This document shows, piece after piece, positions 1 through 9,200 of a DNA stretch of 12,556 bases. A program made the position numbers and the translations under genes. The stretch is from CAZLPW01 sp964561495 (GTDB taxonomy: Bacteria; Fidelibacterota; Marinisomatia; Marinisomatales; UBA1611): contig CAZLPW010000057.1 in NCBI GenBank assembly GCA_964561495.1, positions 1-12,556 on the forward strand, in the 5' to 3' direction. A model generated the notes under the pieces. That model made no database searches and was not told the DNA's origin. It was given only the letters and a program-made list of their open reading frames with translations. The first letter of the stretch is position 1. Every line of letters begins with the position of its first letter.

Positions 1-2251
1 AGCTAACCTCAGAGGCATAAGAGCCACCATCACAGACAAAAGTTATTTCTGTCTCAGTATCAGGGTTTGGACAGTCGCGCGTGTTTCTTGTTTCTGCCGC
101 ACCCGATGAGCCACCACTAGAGACACCTCTTTTTGCATAGGTAGCATACTCATCTATTCCCAGCGCCTTTCTCTTTTGCATAAGATTATGCACATTGTTA
201 TTCGCGCTTCTGCTGCCTGTTTCTATCTCAGGGATTGGAGCCCAAGACAACCAAATATCACCATTGTAGGCAGTTGCAGCCACGTCAACTGGTGTCTGCG
301 CCAGAGCCTCTTCTGTTACTGAAAAATAAAATGCGTTTTCTGCATAGTATGGTAAAAACGCTATTAAAATTTCTGTCCCAGCTGCAGCCATAACCGTAAC
401 CTGAGACTGTGGTGTATCACCGAAATCATCGTTGACGCCCAATACATTTGTATACTCACCAGCTGTGTTCACATCACAAGAACCAAGCACAGCCATCCAG
501 GTGTCTTCTTCTGTAAGACCGACCGTAGAAACAGTAACATGTCCATCAATTGTTGTAGTGTAGCTGAACCACTCTTCGTTAGTTCCTGTTGTGGTGTTGT
601 TCCCAGCGCTTGCTGTAAAAGGAGCAGAACACACATCACCCGTGAAGTAGCAGCTGCCATCATCAAGGGTTGCGGTTGCATCATAGTTTAAAGCTGTATC
701 ATCTGTACAACCAAAAACATCATTTGGCCCACCAATGTTCACAGAAAACTCACCAGCTCCACCAGCGGCCATTGTCTCACCCGCTTCATTAGTGATAGAC
801 CAAGATATCTCACTATCATAGGTTCCGCCGCCCACAACTAAATTATAGGTTCCAGCGGGCACACAGATTTCATCAGTAAAGGACGAACCCTCTTCAAGGC
901 CACCAGAGTATAGTTCGGTACCATCGGAGCTACTAAGGGTGTAGGTTCCTCCGTTCCAGCCATCGCCCCATGAGTCCGCGCCATTAAAAAACGCGGTTAT
1001 GTCTGTACAGATTTCTACTACATCTGCCTCAGTCGCTGGCTCAAGTCTCCAATAATCAGGTGAGTTGTTAGATCCGCCATACTGGTTAAGAACGCCTGTA
1101 ACATTCATTAATGCGCCAAAATCAGGCTCAGTAACAACAAACCTATCATTAACACTCATCGCCCCAGCATCTCCAACCGGAAGTGAAGTGCCGTTACCCG
1201 TCATTTGCCACTCGCCATAGGAGTCTTCTGTCACGGCTTGCGAAACAAGACCCTGCATCTGTACTCTGACACCCTCGTAAGGCTCATAGCCCCCACCAAC
1301 AAGACCAATCGAATCAAACACATAAGGAGCGGGAAGCGCGTTGCCAATCGAGTGAGTTGTAACAACGTAGCCTGTGGTTAGCTCTGTCAAACACGCTGAT
1401 GTATCACCCAGATCTCCATATCCACAATACTCTGTCACAAAACCGCGTACAGTTATACTGTCACCAATTTCAGTGACCGCTGGAGCAGCCCACCAGCAAT
1501 AAATACCGTTCCAGGCGCCCGAGCCATTTTGAATAACGAAGTTTGAGTTTTGCCCGATTCTATCTACAGCGGTAACGATGCCCGATGTTTCTACATAGTC
1601 GCCCTCGAGAGGTGACCCTCCCCCAAGCCAAGTGTCTGAGTAATCTGTATACTGAATATTATAAATTGTTGTGACCGTTGGTGTCGGCTCAGATGAAACC
1701 GACGCACCTGGTGTTCCGCCAGCAACCCAGCTAGACTGCCAATTGGCTGCGTCACTATTATCAAATATAGGATCAAGCAGCTCCAGTGATGGCCCACCAC
1801 CATCGTGGCTTGTGCCCCAGTTACCATAAGAGTTTGAACCATCCTCATAGTCAACAAAATCAACAACGTTACCACCTGCATCAACAATTTCAATATCCTC
1901 TCCGCCATTTGAAAGACTGCCGCTTGTCCATGTTGCGGTGTCTACTACGGCCGCACCATTGGTTCCGTCATTTACAACAGAAGCATAAAAGGTCGCATCT
2001 ACACAAACAAGCAGGTAAGCACCAGCTGCCAGCGTTGTTCCATCGGCGAAAACATGAGTAACGCCCTGTGTAAAGGAATAGCCTGACATGTCAATATCTG
2101 TCGCCCCAGGGTTGTAGAGCTCCATAAACTCATAATCGCCGTCGCTTCCCTGCGCCCCAGATGGGTTGTAGTGGATCTCATTGATCACAACCTGCGCGGT
2201 TAAAAAATTAAGAAGAATTATTGATGATACGATTGATAACAGTGTTCTCAT
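1..2251 (-). CDS. Secreted multidomain lamin-tail/OB-fold protein, 3'-partial
   Basis: The frame is open from ATG at 2249-2251 to the window edge (750 codons, no stop), so the C-terminus is missing. A Shine-Dalgarno AAGGGAG (2260-2266) sits 8 nt upstream. Residues 1-20 form a signal peptide ending L-T-A-Q. Residues 21-135 match a lamin-tail domain (I-N-E-I-H-Y-N-P-S-G, Y-E-F-M-E-L-Y-N-P). Residues about 191-290 look like an OB-fold of the extracellular nuclease type (I-Y-N-I-Q, then G-D-Y-V-E-T-S-G-I-V-T-A), and about 314-415 like a second, more diverged one. Residues 421-431 carry D-S-W-G-D-G-W-N-G within a beta-rich module, 514-538 the acidic G-C-T-D...N-Y-D...D-D-G-S-C segment, 540-650 a PPC-like beta sandwich, and from about 652 an FN3-like start (W-L-S-W-A-P-I-P-E). 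Lamin-tail plus OB modules occur in secreted nucleases of the ExeM/NucH kind, but no catalytic nuclease motif is visible here. It may be a structural or adhesive surface protein, or the enzyme domain may lie beyond the edge. The stretch 80-180 is polar and low-complexity for an FN3 domain. It has its own promoter candidate and lies after the operon terminator. Confidence 0.85.
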   Translation of the reverse strand, partial: MRTLLSIVSSIILLNFLTAQVVINEIHYNPSGAQGSDGDYEFMELYNPGATDIDMSGYSFTQGVTHVFADGTTLAAGAYLLVCVDATFYASVVNDGTNGAAVVDTATWTSGSLSNGGEDIEIVDAGGNVVDFVDYEDGSNSYGNWGTSHDGGGPSLELLDPIFDNSDAANWQSSWVAGGTPGASVSSEPTPTVTTIYNIQYTDYSDTWLGGGSPLEGDYVETSGIVTAVDRIGQNSNFVIQNGSGAWNGIYCWWAAPAVTEIGDSITVRGFVTEYCGYGDLGDTSACLTELTTGYVVTTHSIGNALPAPYVFDSIGLVGGGYEPYEGVRVQMQGLVSQAVTEDSYGEWQMTGNGTSLPVGDAGAMSVNDRFVVTEPDFGALMNVTGVLNQYGGSNNSPDYWRLEPATEADVVEICTDITAFFNGADSWGDGWNGGTYTLSSSDGTELYSGGLEEGSSFTDEICVPAGTYNLVVGGGTYDSEISWSITNEAGETMAAGGAGEFSVNIGGPNDVFGCTDDTALNYDATATLDDGSCYFTGDVCSAPFTASAGNNTTTGTNEEWFSYTTTIDGHVTVSTVGLTEEDTWMAVLGSCDVNTAGEYTNVLGVNDDFGDTPQSQVTVMAAAGTEILIAFLPYYAENAFYFSVTEEALAQTPVDVAATAYNGDIWLSWAPIPEIETGSRSANNNVHNLMQKRKALGIDEYATYAKRGVSSGGSSGAAETRNTRDCPNPDTETEITFVCDGGSYASEVS

Positions 2252-2344
2252 GTTGATCGCTCCCTTTTTAATTAACACAACTACATTTAGCCTTCTGATC
2301 GACTAAAAAACTTTTTTGTGGCGCTGTTGGTATGTAGATAAGAC

Positions 2345-2371
2345 AAAAAAGAATGCAGATTAACGCATTCT
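2345..2371 (-). terminator. Rho-independent terminator of the SusCD operon
   Basis: On the minus strand a perfect 7-bp stem (AGAATGC/GCATTCT, 2350-2356 with 2365-2371) encloses an 8-nt loop and is followed directly by a run of T (2345-2350). It lies 83-109 nt past the transporter stop codon and in the right orientation to end the operon. The stem is short and only moderately GC-rich, so efficiency may be partial. It also sits just after a promoter-like element, so an attenuator role for the next gene is possible. Confidence 0.6.
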
Positions 2372-2378
2372 CTCAAAC

Positions 2379-2409
2379 CAAATGTAGGTAAAGATTGTGA
2401 TTAGGTCAA
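2379..2409 (-). promoter_or_regulatory. Bacteroidota-type promoter candidate
   Basis: The minus strand reads TTG (2407-2409), 20 nt, then TACATTTG (2379-2386). This fits the Bacteroidota housekeeping form with a -33 TTG and a -7 TAnnTTTG exactly. The same bases also read as TTGACC-17 nt-TACATT, an acceptable sigma70 form. The predicted start is near 2372, giving a leader of about 120 nt before the ATG at 2251. The terminator-like hairpin begins almost at that start, which is awkward for a productive promoter. Confidence 0.4.
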
Positions 2410-2412
2410 GAA

Positions 2413-2450
2413 CTAGATTAAAATAAGATTTTATGTCTTTTTTAATCTGG
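2413..2450. repeat. AT-rich inverted repeat upstream of promoter candidate
   Basis: AGATTAAAA (2415-2423) is perfectly matched by TTTTAATCT (2440-2448), with partial extension outward and a 16-nt spacer. There is no T-run after it on the minus strand, so it is a poor terminator. It lies just upstream of the -33 element and could be an operator or an AT-rich UP-like region. It may also be chance in an AT-rich spacer. Confidence 0.25.
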
Positions 2451-2453
2451 TTT

Positions 2454-3926
2454 TTAATTAGCCCATGCTGGCACCGTGGACCCGTCCAGGCCGAAAACGG
2501 GCATTATAAAACCATATACTAAAGCAACAAGCGTCACAATAACAATTATATTTAGCCTAAGACCAGCCCTTGCCATTTGAGGAATTGTAAGCTGTCCGCT
2601 TGCTAGCACGCTGGCATTTGGACCTGTTCCAGATGGAAGCATAAAAGCACAGGAAGCCGCAATGGTCGCAGGAACCATAAGCAAAAAAGGGTGAAACCCA
2701 CCCGCTTTTGAAAGACCAGCCAGGACAGGAAGAAACACGGCGGTGGTAGCCGTGTTCGAGTTTATCTCTGTCAAAAAGACCATACCCGCTACAACCATAA
2801 AAACAACAACAACAGGATTCACCCCATCTAGATTCACGCTGGAACCAATCCAATCTATTAGGCCCGAATTTTTGAATGCGCTTGCAACAGCCAAGCCACC
2901 GCCGATTAACATAGCTATGGCCCAGGGAATGTTTTTTGCGTCTTCCCACTCCAGGAGCCTAATGGCGTTCCCGTTTTCATCTTTTCTCCCGCTAGGCAAA
3001 GAAAAAAGGAGTAGAGCAGAAAAAAAAGCAACCGTTGCGTCCTTTGCAAAGGCCTCTACACCCAAAAAACCAGCCCACCACTTTCTAAATATAAAACCAA
3101 GAGCATAAAGAATGACCACGACGACTACTCTCTTTTCTGCTACAGACATTGGCCCCAAGGCGCTCTGTTCGTTGTCGATAATATTACCTGAGCCGTGGAG
3201 GTTTCCTGATACTTTAAAAAACCGCACAAGATATACCCAGGATATCGGTAGAAAAATAATAACAAATGGTATTCCTATCTTAAGCCAGTCAACAAAAAGA
3301 ATATCAGGAGACTCGGGGAAAACCTCCTTAAGAACACTGGCAAAAACAAGATTCGGTGGCGTTCCAACCAAGGTTCCAGTTCCACCAATGCTGGCAGAAT
3401 ATGCGATAGAAAGCATCAGAGCGGGGCCAAAACTTGAGACATCTGATCCCATTTTTTGCTCACGGTTAATTATTGCAAGCCCAATCGGCAGCATCATCAA
3501 AGTTGTTGAGTTGTTTGAGGTCCACATTGATAAAAAGCCGGTTGCTATCATAAAGCTCAAGATAATTTTAGGTCTGCTGGTGCCAACAAGTCTTATCGTC
3601 CCAAGCGCAATACGTTTGTGCAGGTTGTTCGTCTCAATAGCCTTTGCCACAAAAAATGCACCTAGAATCAATAATACAATATGGTGTCCATAGCTGTCCG
3701 CTATTTGCTTTGAGTTTAAAACCCCTAAAAGAGGAAACGCTGCTACCGGTATAAACGCTGTTGCAAAAATAGAAACCGCCTCCGTAACCCAAAATATTGC
3801 CATCAAAACAGAAACCGCGGTAGCCTTCATAGCCGCTGGATTCATACCGTCGGGAACAGGGGCAAGAAGAAAAAACATGAACGCTCCTCCTCCAAAAACA
3901 AAACCCAGTTTTTTCCTAAAGCTCAA
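2454..3926 (-). CDS. DASS/SLC13-family anion:sodium symporter
   Basis: This integral inner-membrane carrier should import a dicarboxylate, tricarboxylate or sulfate-like anion with sodium. I start it at TTG (3924-3926), giving 490 residues, a normal family length. A strong Shine-Dalgarno GGAGGG (3934-3939) sits 7 nt upstream, and the gap to the preceding hydrolase stop is only 4 nt. An in-frame ATG at 3987-3989 (511 residues) or 3957-3959 would overlap the hydrolase and has no ribosome site. In the 490-residue numbering, the two family signature regions are M-W-T-S-N-N-S-T-T (about 135-142) and E-I-N-S-N-T-A-T-T (387-395), with G-T-L-V-G-T-P-P-N at 184-192. About ten or more hydrophobic segments are visible in a two-fold arrangement. 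The first substrate/sodium motif reads S-N-N instead of the usual S-N-T, while the second is canonical. It is the last gene of the SusCD operon and likely takes up the small product of the two hydrolases. The exact substrate cannot be read from sequence. Confidence 0.9.
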   Translation of the reverse strand: MSFRKKLGFVFGGGAFMFFLLAPVPDGMNPAAMKATAVSVLMAIFWVTEAVSIFATAFIPVAAFPLLGVLNSKQIADSYGHHIVLLILGAFFVAKAIETNNLHKRIALGTIRLVGTSRPKIILSFMIATGFLSMWTSNNSTTLMMLPIGLAIINREQKMGSDVSSFGPALMLSIAYSASIGGTGTLVGTPPNLVFASVLKEVFPESPDILFVDWLKIGIPFVIIFLPISWVYLVRFFKVSGNLHGSGNIIDNEQSALGPMSVAEKRVVVVVILYALGFIFRKWWAGFLGVEAFAKDATVAFFSALLLFSLPSGRKDENGNAIRLLEWEDAKNIPWAIAMLIGGGLAVASAFKNSGLIDWIGSSVNLDGVNPVVVVFMVVAGMVFLTEINSNTATTAVFLPVLAGLSKAGGFHPFLLMVPATIAASCAFMLPSGTGPNASVLASGQLTIPQMARAGLRLNIIVIVTLVALVYGFIMPVFGLDGSTVPAWAN

Positions 3927-3930
3927 TGTT

Positions 3931-4803
3931 TTACCCTCCAAAAAGATATTTACACGCATGCGGCGCAATGCCAAGGTTGTCGTGCCCAACCCCAGGGACA
4001 GTAATTAAACGCCATTTAAAATCTGTCTTTTTGTTTTTTGCCTGCTGTTTCGACACCTTATATAATAGAGTGCCTCGCGCAAAACAGTGTGGACCCTGAT
4101 CTCTTGCCTCTTTTCCATTGCTAAGAGGCTGCGTTCTCGGACCCAGGTCTTTTTCCCCCAAAACAATTGCCATCTCTGATTTAAACCAGCGCCCCAGAGC
4201 CCGATCATCAACAGAAAGGCCCCCAAGGCCAAAAGGATAAAAGCTGTTATAATTTGGTAAAGTTACAAAAGCTGGGTTTGCGGCCACAGCCCTAACAACT
4301 GGAGCATCAGGCTTGAACAACATAAACCGGTGAACAAACCCGCCACCTGCCGAGTGGCCAAATAGATGAAATTTTTTAGTTTCTATTTTGTATTTGTTTT
4401 TAACATCATTAAAGATTGGCTCTATGACGCTGAAGAGCCAGGTTCTTTCATCGGAAACGCCGCCGCTGCTGTTCATAAGTCCTCCTGCGTTATACGACCA
4501 CTCATCTGGAAAAAGGTTTTTTGGTGCTCCAATCGTAATAACAGTAAACTTTTTTTCCTTAGCCAGAGAAAGCCAAGAGCCGTGGAAGCGCTGTGTGTCC
4601 CTTGATGCTCCGGGCACCACAATAAGAACAGGGTCGTTTGGTTTTGTTTCTTTTGGTATGTATACAATCACATCAACTGGGGGGCCTCCCCAGTCATAAA
4701 AAACATACCCCCACGGAGGAGCGACTTGCGCCAGAAAATCTTCGCTCTGAACTGTGTTTATTATAAGCACAACCAAAACTGTTAATGATTTAAAATGGAT
4801 CAT
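3931..4803 (-). CDS. Periplasmic alpha/beta hydrolase, esterase-like
   Basis: The frame is open from ATG at 4930-4932, but I choose ATG at 4801-4803: it has a Shine-Dalgarno GAAAGGG (4810-4816) with 6-nt spacing and begins a signal peptide (M-I-H-F-K, then a hydrophobic stretch to about residue 20). The longer form would put 43 charged residues inside the SusD gene. The result is 290 residues overlapping the SusD gene by 14 nt. Residues 57-92 give the core strand and probable oxyanion loop (V-P-G-A-S-R-D). The nucleophile elbow G-H-S-A-G places Ser151. Asp219 (L-G-E-K-D) and His274 (V-P-G-V-G-H-D) complete a plausible triad. The layout resembles esterase/poly(hydroxyalkanoate) depolymerase-like hydrolases. 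There is no lipobox or sorting domain, so it is likely periplasmic and soluble, acting on material brought in by SusCD. The N-terminal part of the gene at 11327-12502 resembles its C-terminal half. The substrate is unknown. An ester is the most likely scissile bond, though an amide or other bond is possible. Confidence 0.82.
   Translation of the reverse strand: MIHFKSLTVLVVLIINTVQSEDFLAQVAPPWGYVFYDWGGPPVDVIVYIPKETKPNDPVLIVVPGASRDTQRFHGSWLSLAKEKKFTVITIGAPKNLFPDEWSYNAGGLMNSSGGVSDERTWLFSVIEPIFNDVKNKYKIETKKFHLFGHSAGGGFVHRFMLFKPDAPVVRAVAANPAFVTLPNYNSFYPFGLGGLSVDDRALGRWFKSEMAIVLGEKDLGPRTQPLSNGKEARDQGPHCFARGTLLYKVSKQQAKNKKTDFKWRLITVPGVGHDNLGIAPHACKYLFGG
3934..3939 (-). promoter_or_regulatory. Shine-Dalgarno deciding the TTG start of the DASS gene
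   Basis: GGAGGG is formed by the last codons of the upstream hydrolase (its Gly-Gly end) and lies 7 nt before TTG at 3926. It is the best ribosome site in the operon and favours this TTG over the upstream ATGs. Confidence 0.65.
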
Positions 4804-6208
4804 TTTGTACCCTTTCAAAAATACTGTCTCCATCTGGTGCGTTGCGGTTCGTTTTTTTTTCAAGCTCTGGATAAAGCAATCTCCTGGGCATACCATCACC
4901 ACAGGTAGTGGCGATCCCATTGCGGTCTTCAAACTTTGGGTAGCCCGTTCTTCTCCAATCAGAGAAGGTCTGCATGTTTAAAAACAAGGCTTTGTATTTT
5001 TCATTCATTATTGCAGAAATAACTTCTTGCCCAGATGTATTGCTGTATCTGGGAAGAACGCACGTAGAGTCAAAGGCTCTCCACCTGTCCTCTAAGGCGC
5101 CCATCACATTGTTTAGTGTTTCAACAGCTCCCTCTGTGTTTCCCAAATTATACTGACACTCTGCTATAATAAACTGGTTTTCATGCCAAGACACCCACTC
5201 TACAGACCACCCTTCCGACCCAACTGTGTTGAGATTTAACTGAGAGGCATAAGGCGGAACAGATCCACCAGGGGCTATGCCCACAACGGTATCGTTAAAA
5301 GCGGACAGTGGGTCAAAATAAATATTCAGCCGCCCGTCTCTGTCTTTCTTTAGCAGCTCGACTAAAAGATGGCCCGCTCCCATTACAAATTGATTTTCTT
5401 CAAAAAACTGAAACCAGACCGACTCTTCGTTTCCACTTCCCGCCCGATGAAGCGGTTTCCAGTCGCCGCCACCAGACTGATCTAAAATACCCTCCTGCGC
5501 CAAAAGCAACGCCTCTTGGTATGCCGCTTCTCCGTCTACCTCAGCCCAGTTCAGCCTAATGCGAGCTTTAAGAGTCTTCGCACAACGTATCCACTTTTCT
5601 GTGTCCCCATCAAAAGTAAAATCATTAAGCGAAGAAAAAGCCTGGCCTTTTTCCAGATTTGCAATTGACCCGTCTATTAATAAAACAACATTGTCGTGTA
5701 TGTTTTTTTGGCTATCAAAAACCGGCTCCGGGTATCTTGAGTCTATAGCCTGAGAGTAAGGGAGATCACCCCAAAGATCAGCCGCAGTACTAAAAAGCAG
5801 AGCCTCCCACATTTGGGCGATTCCTAGCAGAACAAACTTTTCTTGTTCCTGGGCTCGAGATTGAATGGTTCTTAGGTCAACCAGGCCACCGGTTCCATAA
5901 AGATCAGACCATCTGTTATCAAGGCGCCAGTCTAGCGGCGCACAATTATAATCGTCTGCGTGGCTATAAAGTTGTCCGCCCAGCTGCTGCATAAACATCG
6001 TTACCAAACGATTAACATACCCCTCCATAAAACCATACATTGTAACCTGAGAGCCCACAAAAAGAGACTCTACTGAAATCTGATCAACGTCATCCACTTT
6101 GTTGGGGTTACTATCTAGCATGTCTCCTGTTAAAAAGTCTTCACAGCTCAACAAGCAAACAACCAGAGGAACAGACCACATTTTTTTTAGTTTTTTATAA
6201 ATCACCAT
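4790..6208 (-). CDS. SusD/RagB-family nutrient-binding outer-membrane lipoprotein
   Basis: This 472-residue protein is the lid and binding partner of the SusC channel on the cell surface. A type II lipoprotein signal ends in lipobox L-L-S-C with the lipidated Cys at residue 22, followed by E-D-F. SusD hallmarks are the helical repeat region, the segment D-L-W-G-D-L-P-Y-S-Q-A near residue 145, and the C-terminal M-P-R-R-L-L-Y-P-E-L-E...N signature. The ATG at 6206-6208 overlaps the SusC stop (ATGGTGA, 7-nt overlap), the usual coupled susC-susD order. At 472 residues it is slightly shorter than many polysaccharide SusDs. What ligand it binds cannot be inferred from the fold. The neighbouring hydrolases suggest an ester-containing or anionic substrate rather than a plain glycan. 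Confidence 0.93.
   Translation of the reverse strand: MVIYKKLKKMWSVPLVVCLLSCEDFLTGDMLDSNPNKVDDVDQISVESLFVGSQVTMYGFMEGYVNRLVTMFMQQLGGQLYSHADDYNCAPLDWRLDNRWSDLYGTGGLVDLRTIQSRAQEQEKFVLLGIAQMWEALLFSTAADLWGDLPYSQAIDSRYPEPVFDSQKNIHDNVVLLIDGSIANLEKGQAFSSLNDFTFDGDTEKWIRCAKTLKARIRLNWAEVDGEAAYQEALLLAQEGILDQSGGGDWKPLHRAGSGNEESVWFQFFEENQFVMGAGHLLVELLKKDRDGRLNIYFDPLSAFNDTVVGIAPGGSVPPYASQLNLNTVGSEGWSVEWVSWHENQFIIAECQYNLGNTEGAVETLNNVMGALEDRWRAFDSTCVLPRYSNTSGQEVISAIMNEKYKALFLNMQTFSDWRRTGYPKFEDRNGIATTCGDGMPRRLLYPELEKKTNRNAPDGDSIFERVQNDPF
4810..4816 (-). promoter_or_regulatory. Shine-Dalgarno deciding the hydrolase start
   Basis: GAAAGGG lies within the 3' end of the SusD gene, 6 nt before ATG 4801-4803. The alternative upstream ATGs lack a comparable site. 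Confidence 0.55.
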
Positions 6209-9200
6209 TTAAACAAAACCGAAAGGCTTACTCCCCAGGTTTGCGGTTGATTAAAATAATCCTCTCCAGATATTCTGTTTTGCATCATGTTTGTCTCTGG
6301 ATCCCAACCAGAATATGAAGACCAGGTTACAAGATCTCTTGCGCTTATGCGCAGGTCAACTTCTTTAATGCCCCATTTCTTTGTTTTTTCTGAACGAAGT
6401 AGATATGTTAAAGAGATTTCTCGAAGTTTTACATAGCTAGCGTCTTCTATGTTGTTTATTATATCAGTTGTCGTTCCCATGTAGGATGTGTAAAAACCTT
6501 CATCATATAAAATTTCTACTTCTTCGCCAGGTCCGATTCCACTGTTTCCATTGTTAAGCAGTTCTGACATTTTACCTTTGCCCCACTCCGTTGAGCTCTC
6601 CTCGCTATATCCATACCAGCTGGGATCATCGAAGCTTTCGTGGTATCGGTTCTCCGTGTCTTTGTGGGTTCCGATTTCACTGAGTTTGTTTTTTGTATAG
6701 TTTACAATGTGTCCGCCTTTGCTTATATCAATCAAAGAAGAAATCCGAATGTTGTTGGAAACCTTGATCTCATTGTAAAAACTTCCTGTCCAGTCTGGGT
6801 TCGGACTAAACCCCGTCCAAAGATATCCACCAGAGGAGCCATCAGCCTTTTGCCAGTTTATATCTGGGTAACCGTCTCTTTGAATGTACACATCGTTTCT
6901 ATTCCACCGCCCAGAATAAACAGAGTCTATATTTACATATATTGTGGCGCCGCTTTCATCCTTGTCTGTTGCTATAATCCCATATCCAAACCTCGCCCAG
7001 CTATATCCTCGAAATTCACCGATCTGGTGTCCTGGTGCGGTAAAGGTAAATTTTGAGAGCTGGTCGATTGGTATATCTGAGTCACTTAGCAACGCCGCTG
7101 ATTCTTTGGTTACCCCATTCATTTCTAGTAAAAGGTTTTCGTTTTTCGCAAACAAAAACCTTGAGGTCCAGTTAAGTTTTTTCTTTTTAACTGGATTCAA
7201 AGTCAGGGTTAGCTCAAGGCCTTTGTTTTCAATAATAGCTCCGTTTGCAGTATATGTATCTGAACCAGTTGATGGTGCAACGTCCATAGTAAAAATAACA
7301 TCTCGGCTTATAGCTTTATATGTTGTTAGGTTTACACCAGCCCTACCCTCTAAAACTTCGAGATCAAGGCCGTACTCATTTTCAGTTCTTCTTTCTGGTC
7401 GAATAGCCTTGTTTCCGAGCCGAGAGTCTGATACATAACCAAGGGAACCGTTGTAAACCCCAGACTGCCCCAGGCTAACTTTGTTACCAAAATAACCAAT
7501 ATTATCAGACACATAACCAGAATAAATACTGTAAACCTCAGGCTGTTCACCAGCTTCTCCATATGCCGCTCTCAGCTTTCCAAAGCTAATAAGCGGTACA
7601 TTAAAGCGCTTTGTAAAGTCCCAGGCTCCACTGAGTTTTTTAAAAGTGTGTCGCCTGTCAGATGGTCCAAAAGTAGACGAGCCATCTCTTCTAAGTGCAG
7701 CAGTAAAAAAAAGCTGCTCTTTTAAATCATAGGTCACCTGCCCAAAAACAGATTCTGTGTTTATTAGAGAGGTGTACTCTGAAACTGTCTGGTTTGTATA
7801 GTTTTCCATTTGATAATAGTTCATGACAATTTGTTCATTACCAAGGTTTTTTATTGTGTTTGTGGATCTGCTATTTAGGCTTTGTCCTATTGTTAGTCTG
7901 GCTGGAAGGTTAAAAAGTGTTTTTATATCTAGACTAACAAGAAGGCTTCCGTCCCAATCTAGGCTGTTGTTCATGTTCCGAAATATTCGCCCCTCCCCTC
8001 CATTCCTATAGGTCCCAATAGGAAGCAGGTCTAGCCTTTTGTCGTAGCTGTAGTCTGCCCCAAAATTATAACTTATTGTTGCCCACTTTGTTGGCTTGTA
8101 GTCTAGCTTCATGTTCCCATATATCCTGTTAAGCTCTTGAGCCTGTTGCATTTCAAACAAGACCCAGTACGGATTGTTCCAGGAGTGTGGACCCAGTGGC
8201 GAGCCAGAGTTTTCATTGGTTGAGGTTCTGTGGTACTGAGTCTCAATGTTTAAATAAGGAACAAGATTAAAATCTGGGGGCGTGCTAAGTATGGCGCGCC
8301 CCAAGCCATCAGTTGTGTGCGAGCGAGCGACGTTGTTTGTGCTAACTCGCACATAAGAAATCCCACTAGAAACGGTGAGGTTTTCTCGTATCATGTGGCT
8401 ACCCTTAAGCCTGAGACTGTTTCTTAAATAATCAGATGGCGTTTCTCTGGTTGGCTTGTGTCCATAGGTCGTAGAAACTAGTTTTTTATATTCCTGATAG
8501 TCAACCCAATGAGATTTTTCATAAGCCCTAGAAAAAGATATATAAAACGCCGTTTTTTCATTGCCCCCCGATGCAATAAAGCTCTGTTCTCGGCTTAGGC
8601 CTTTTTTAGAAATTAACGACATATGATCATATGTCGTATCTGTACCATATGAAGGATCATACCAAGGAGCGCCCTCAACATTGAGTGGTGAGCCCCAGGC
8701 AAACAATGAGTTTTTTGTGTTTTCTCCGCCTGCGCCCTGTCCGAACACTTGCTGGAGTGGGTACTTATTGTTTACGCCAGAAATACCAACTTGTGTTTTA
8801 TAGCTTATCTGCATTTTACCTGTTTTCCCGCTTTTTGTTGTAATCAGAATAACACCGTTGGAGGCTCTTGATCCATAAATTGCTGACGCAGCCGCGCCCT
8901 TTAAAACATCTATAGACTCAATGTCATCTATGTTTATATCGGAGGTGCGGCTGGAGGCTTCTGAACGGTTGCGCGGGCTTTGTACGGACTCATCTCCGCC
9001 AACGGTTCTTGTTGCTGAGTTAATTGGGATTCCATCAACCACAATTAGAGGCTCGTGTCCGCCACTTATTGTTCCTGTTCCTCGAATTCTAAAATATGCA
9101 TTTGTTCCCGCATCTCCACTTGTTTTTCTTATTTCAAATCCTGGGACGTTTCCACGTAAGGCGGTTACAAGGTTTGTTTCTCCTGATTTCCGCGCAGCCT

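Noticed and set aside
514..711. Possible zinc or metallothionein-like site at the G-C-T-D...D-G-S-C segment
   Set aside because: There are only two Cys. The segment fits the acidic module repeated in many secreted marine-bacterial proteins and is not a metal-storage motif.
1591..2181. Minus-strand short frames at 1591-1908 and 1999-2181
   Set aside because: They lie in another frame of the long lamin-tail gene, whose own frame stays open from 2251 to the window edge with clear domains.
2557..2949. Second minus-strand open frame within the transporter gene
   Set aside because: It is an alternative frame of the DASS gene with a Cys/Trp-rich, non-protein-like composition.
3112..3693. Plus-strand open frame of 193 codons
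   Set aside because: It is antisense to the DASS transporter, whose motifs and hydrophobic pattern are clear. It has no recognisable domain and no ribosome site.
4804..4932. N-terminal extension of the periplasmic hydrolase to ATG 4932
   Set aside because: It would bury the signal peptide 43 residues in and overlap the SusD gene by 143 nt, while ATG 4803 has a good ribosome site.
6944..7438. Plus-strand open frame of 164 codons
   Set aside because: It is antisense to the SusC barrel and its composition looks like a shadow of the coding strand.
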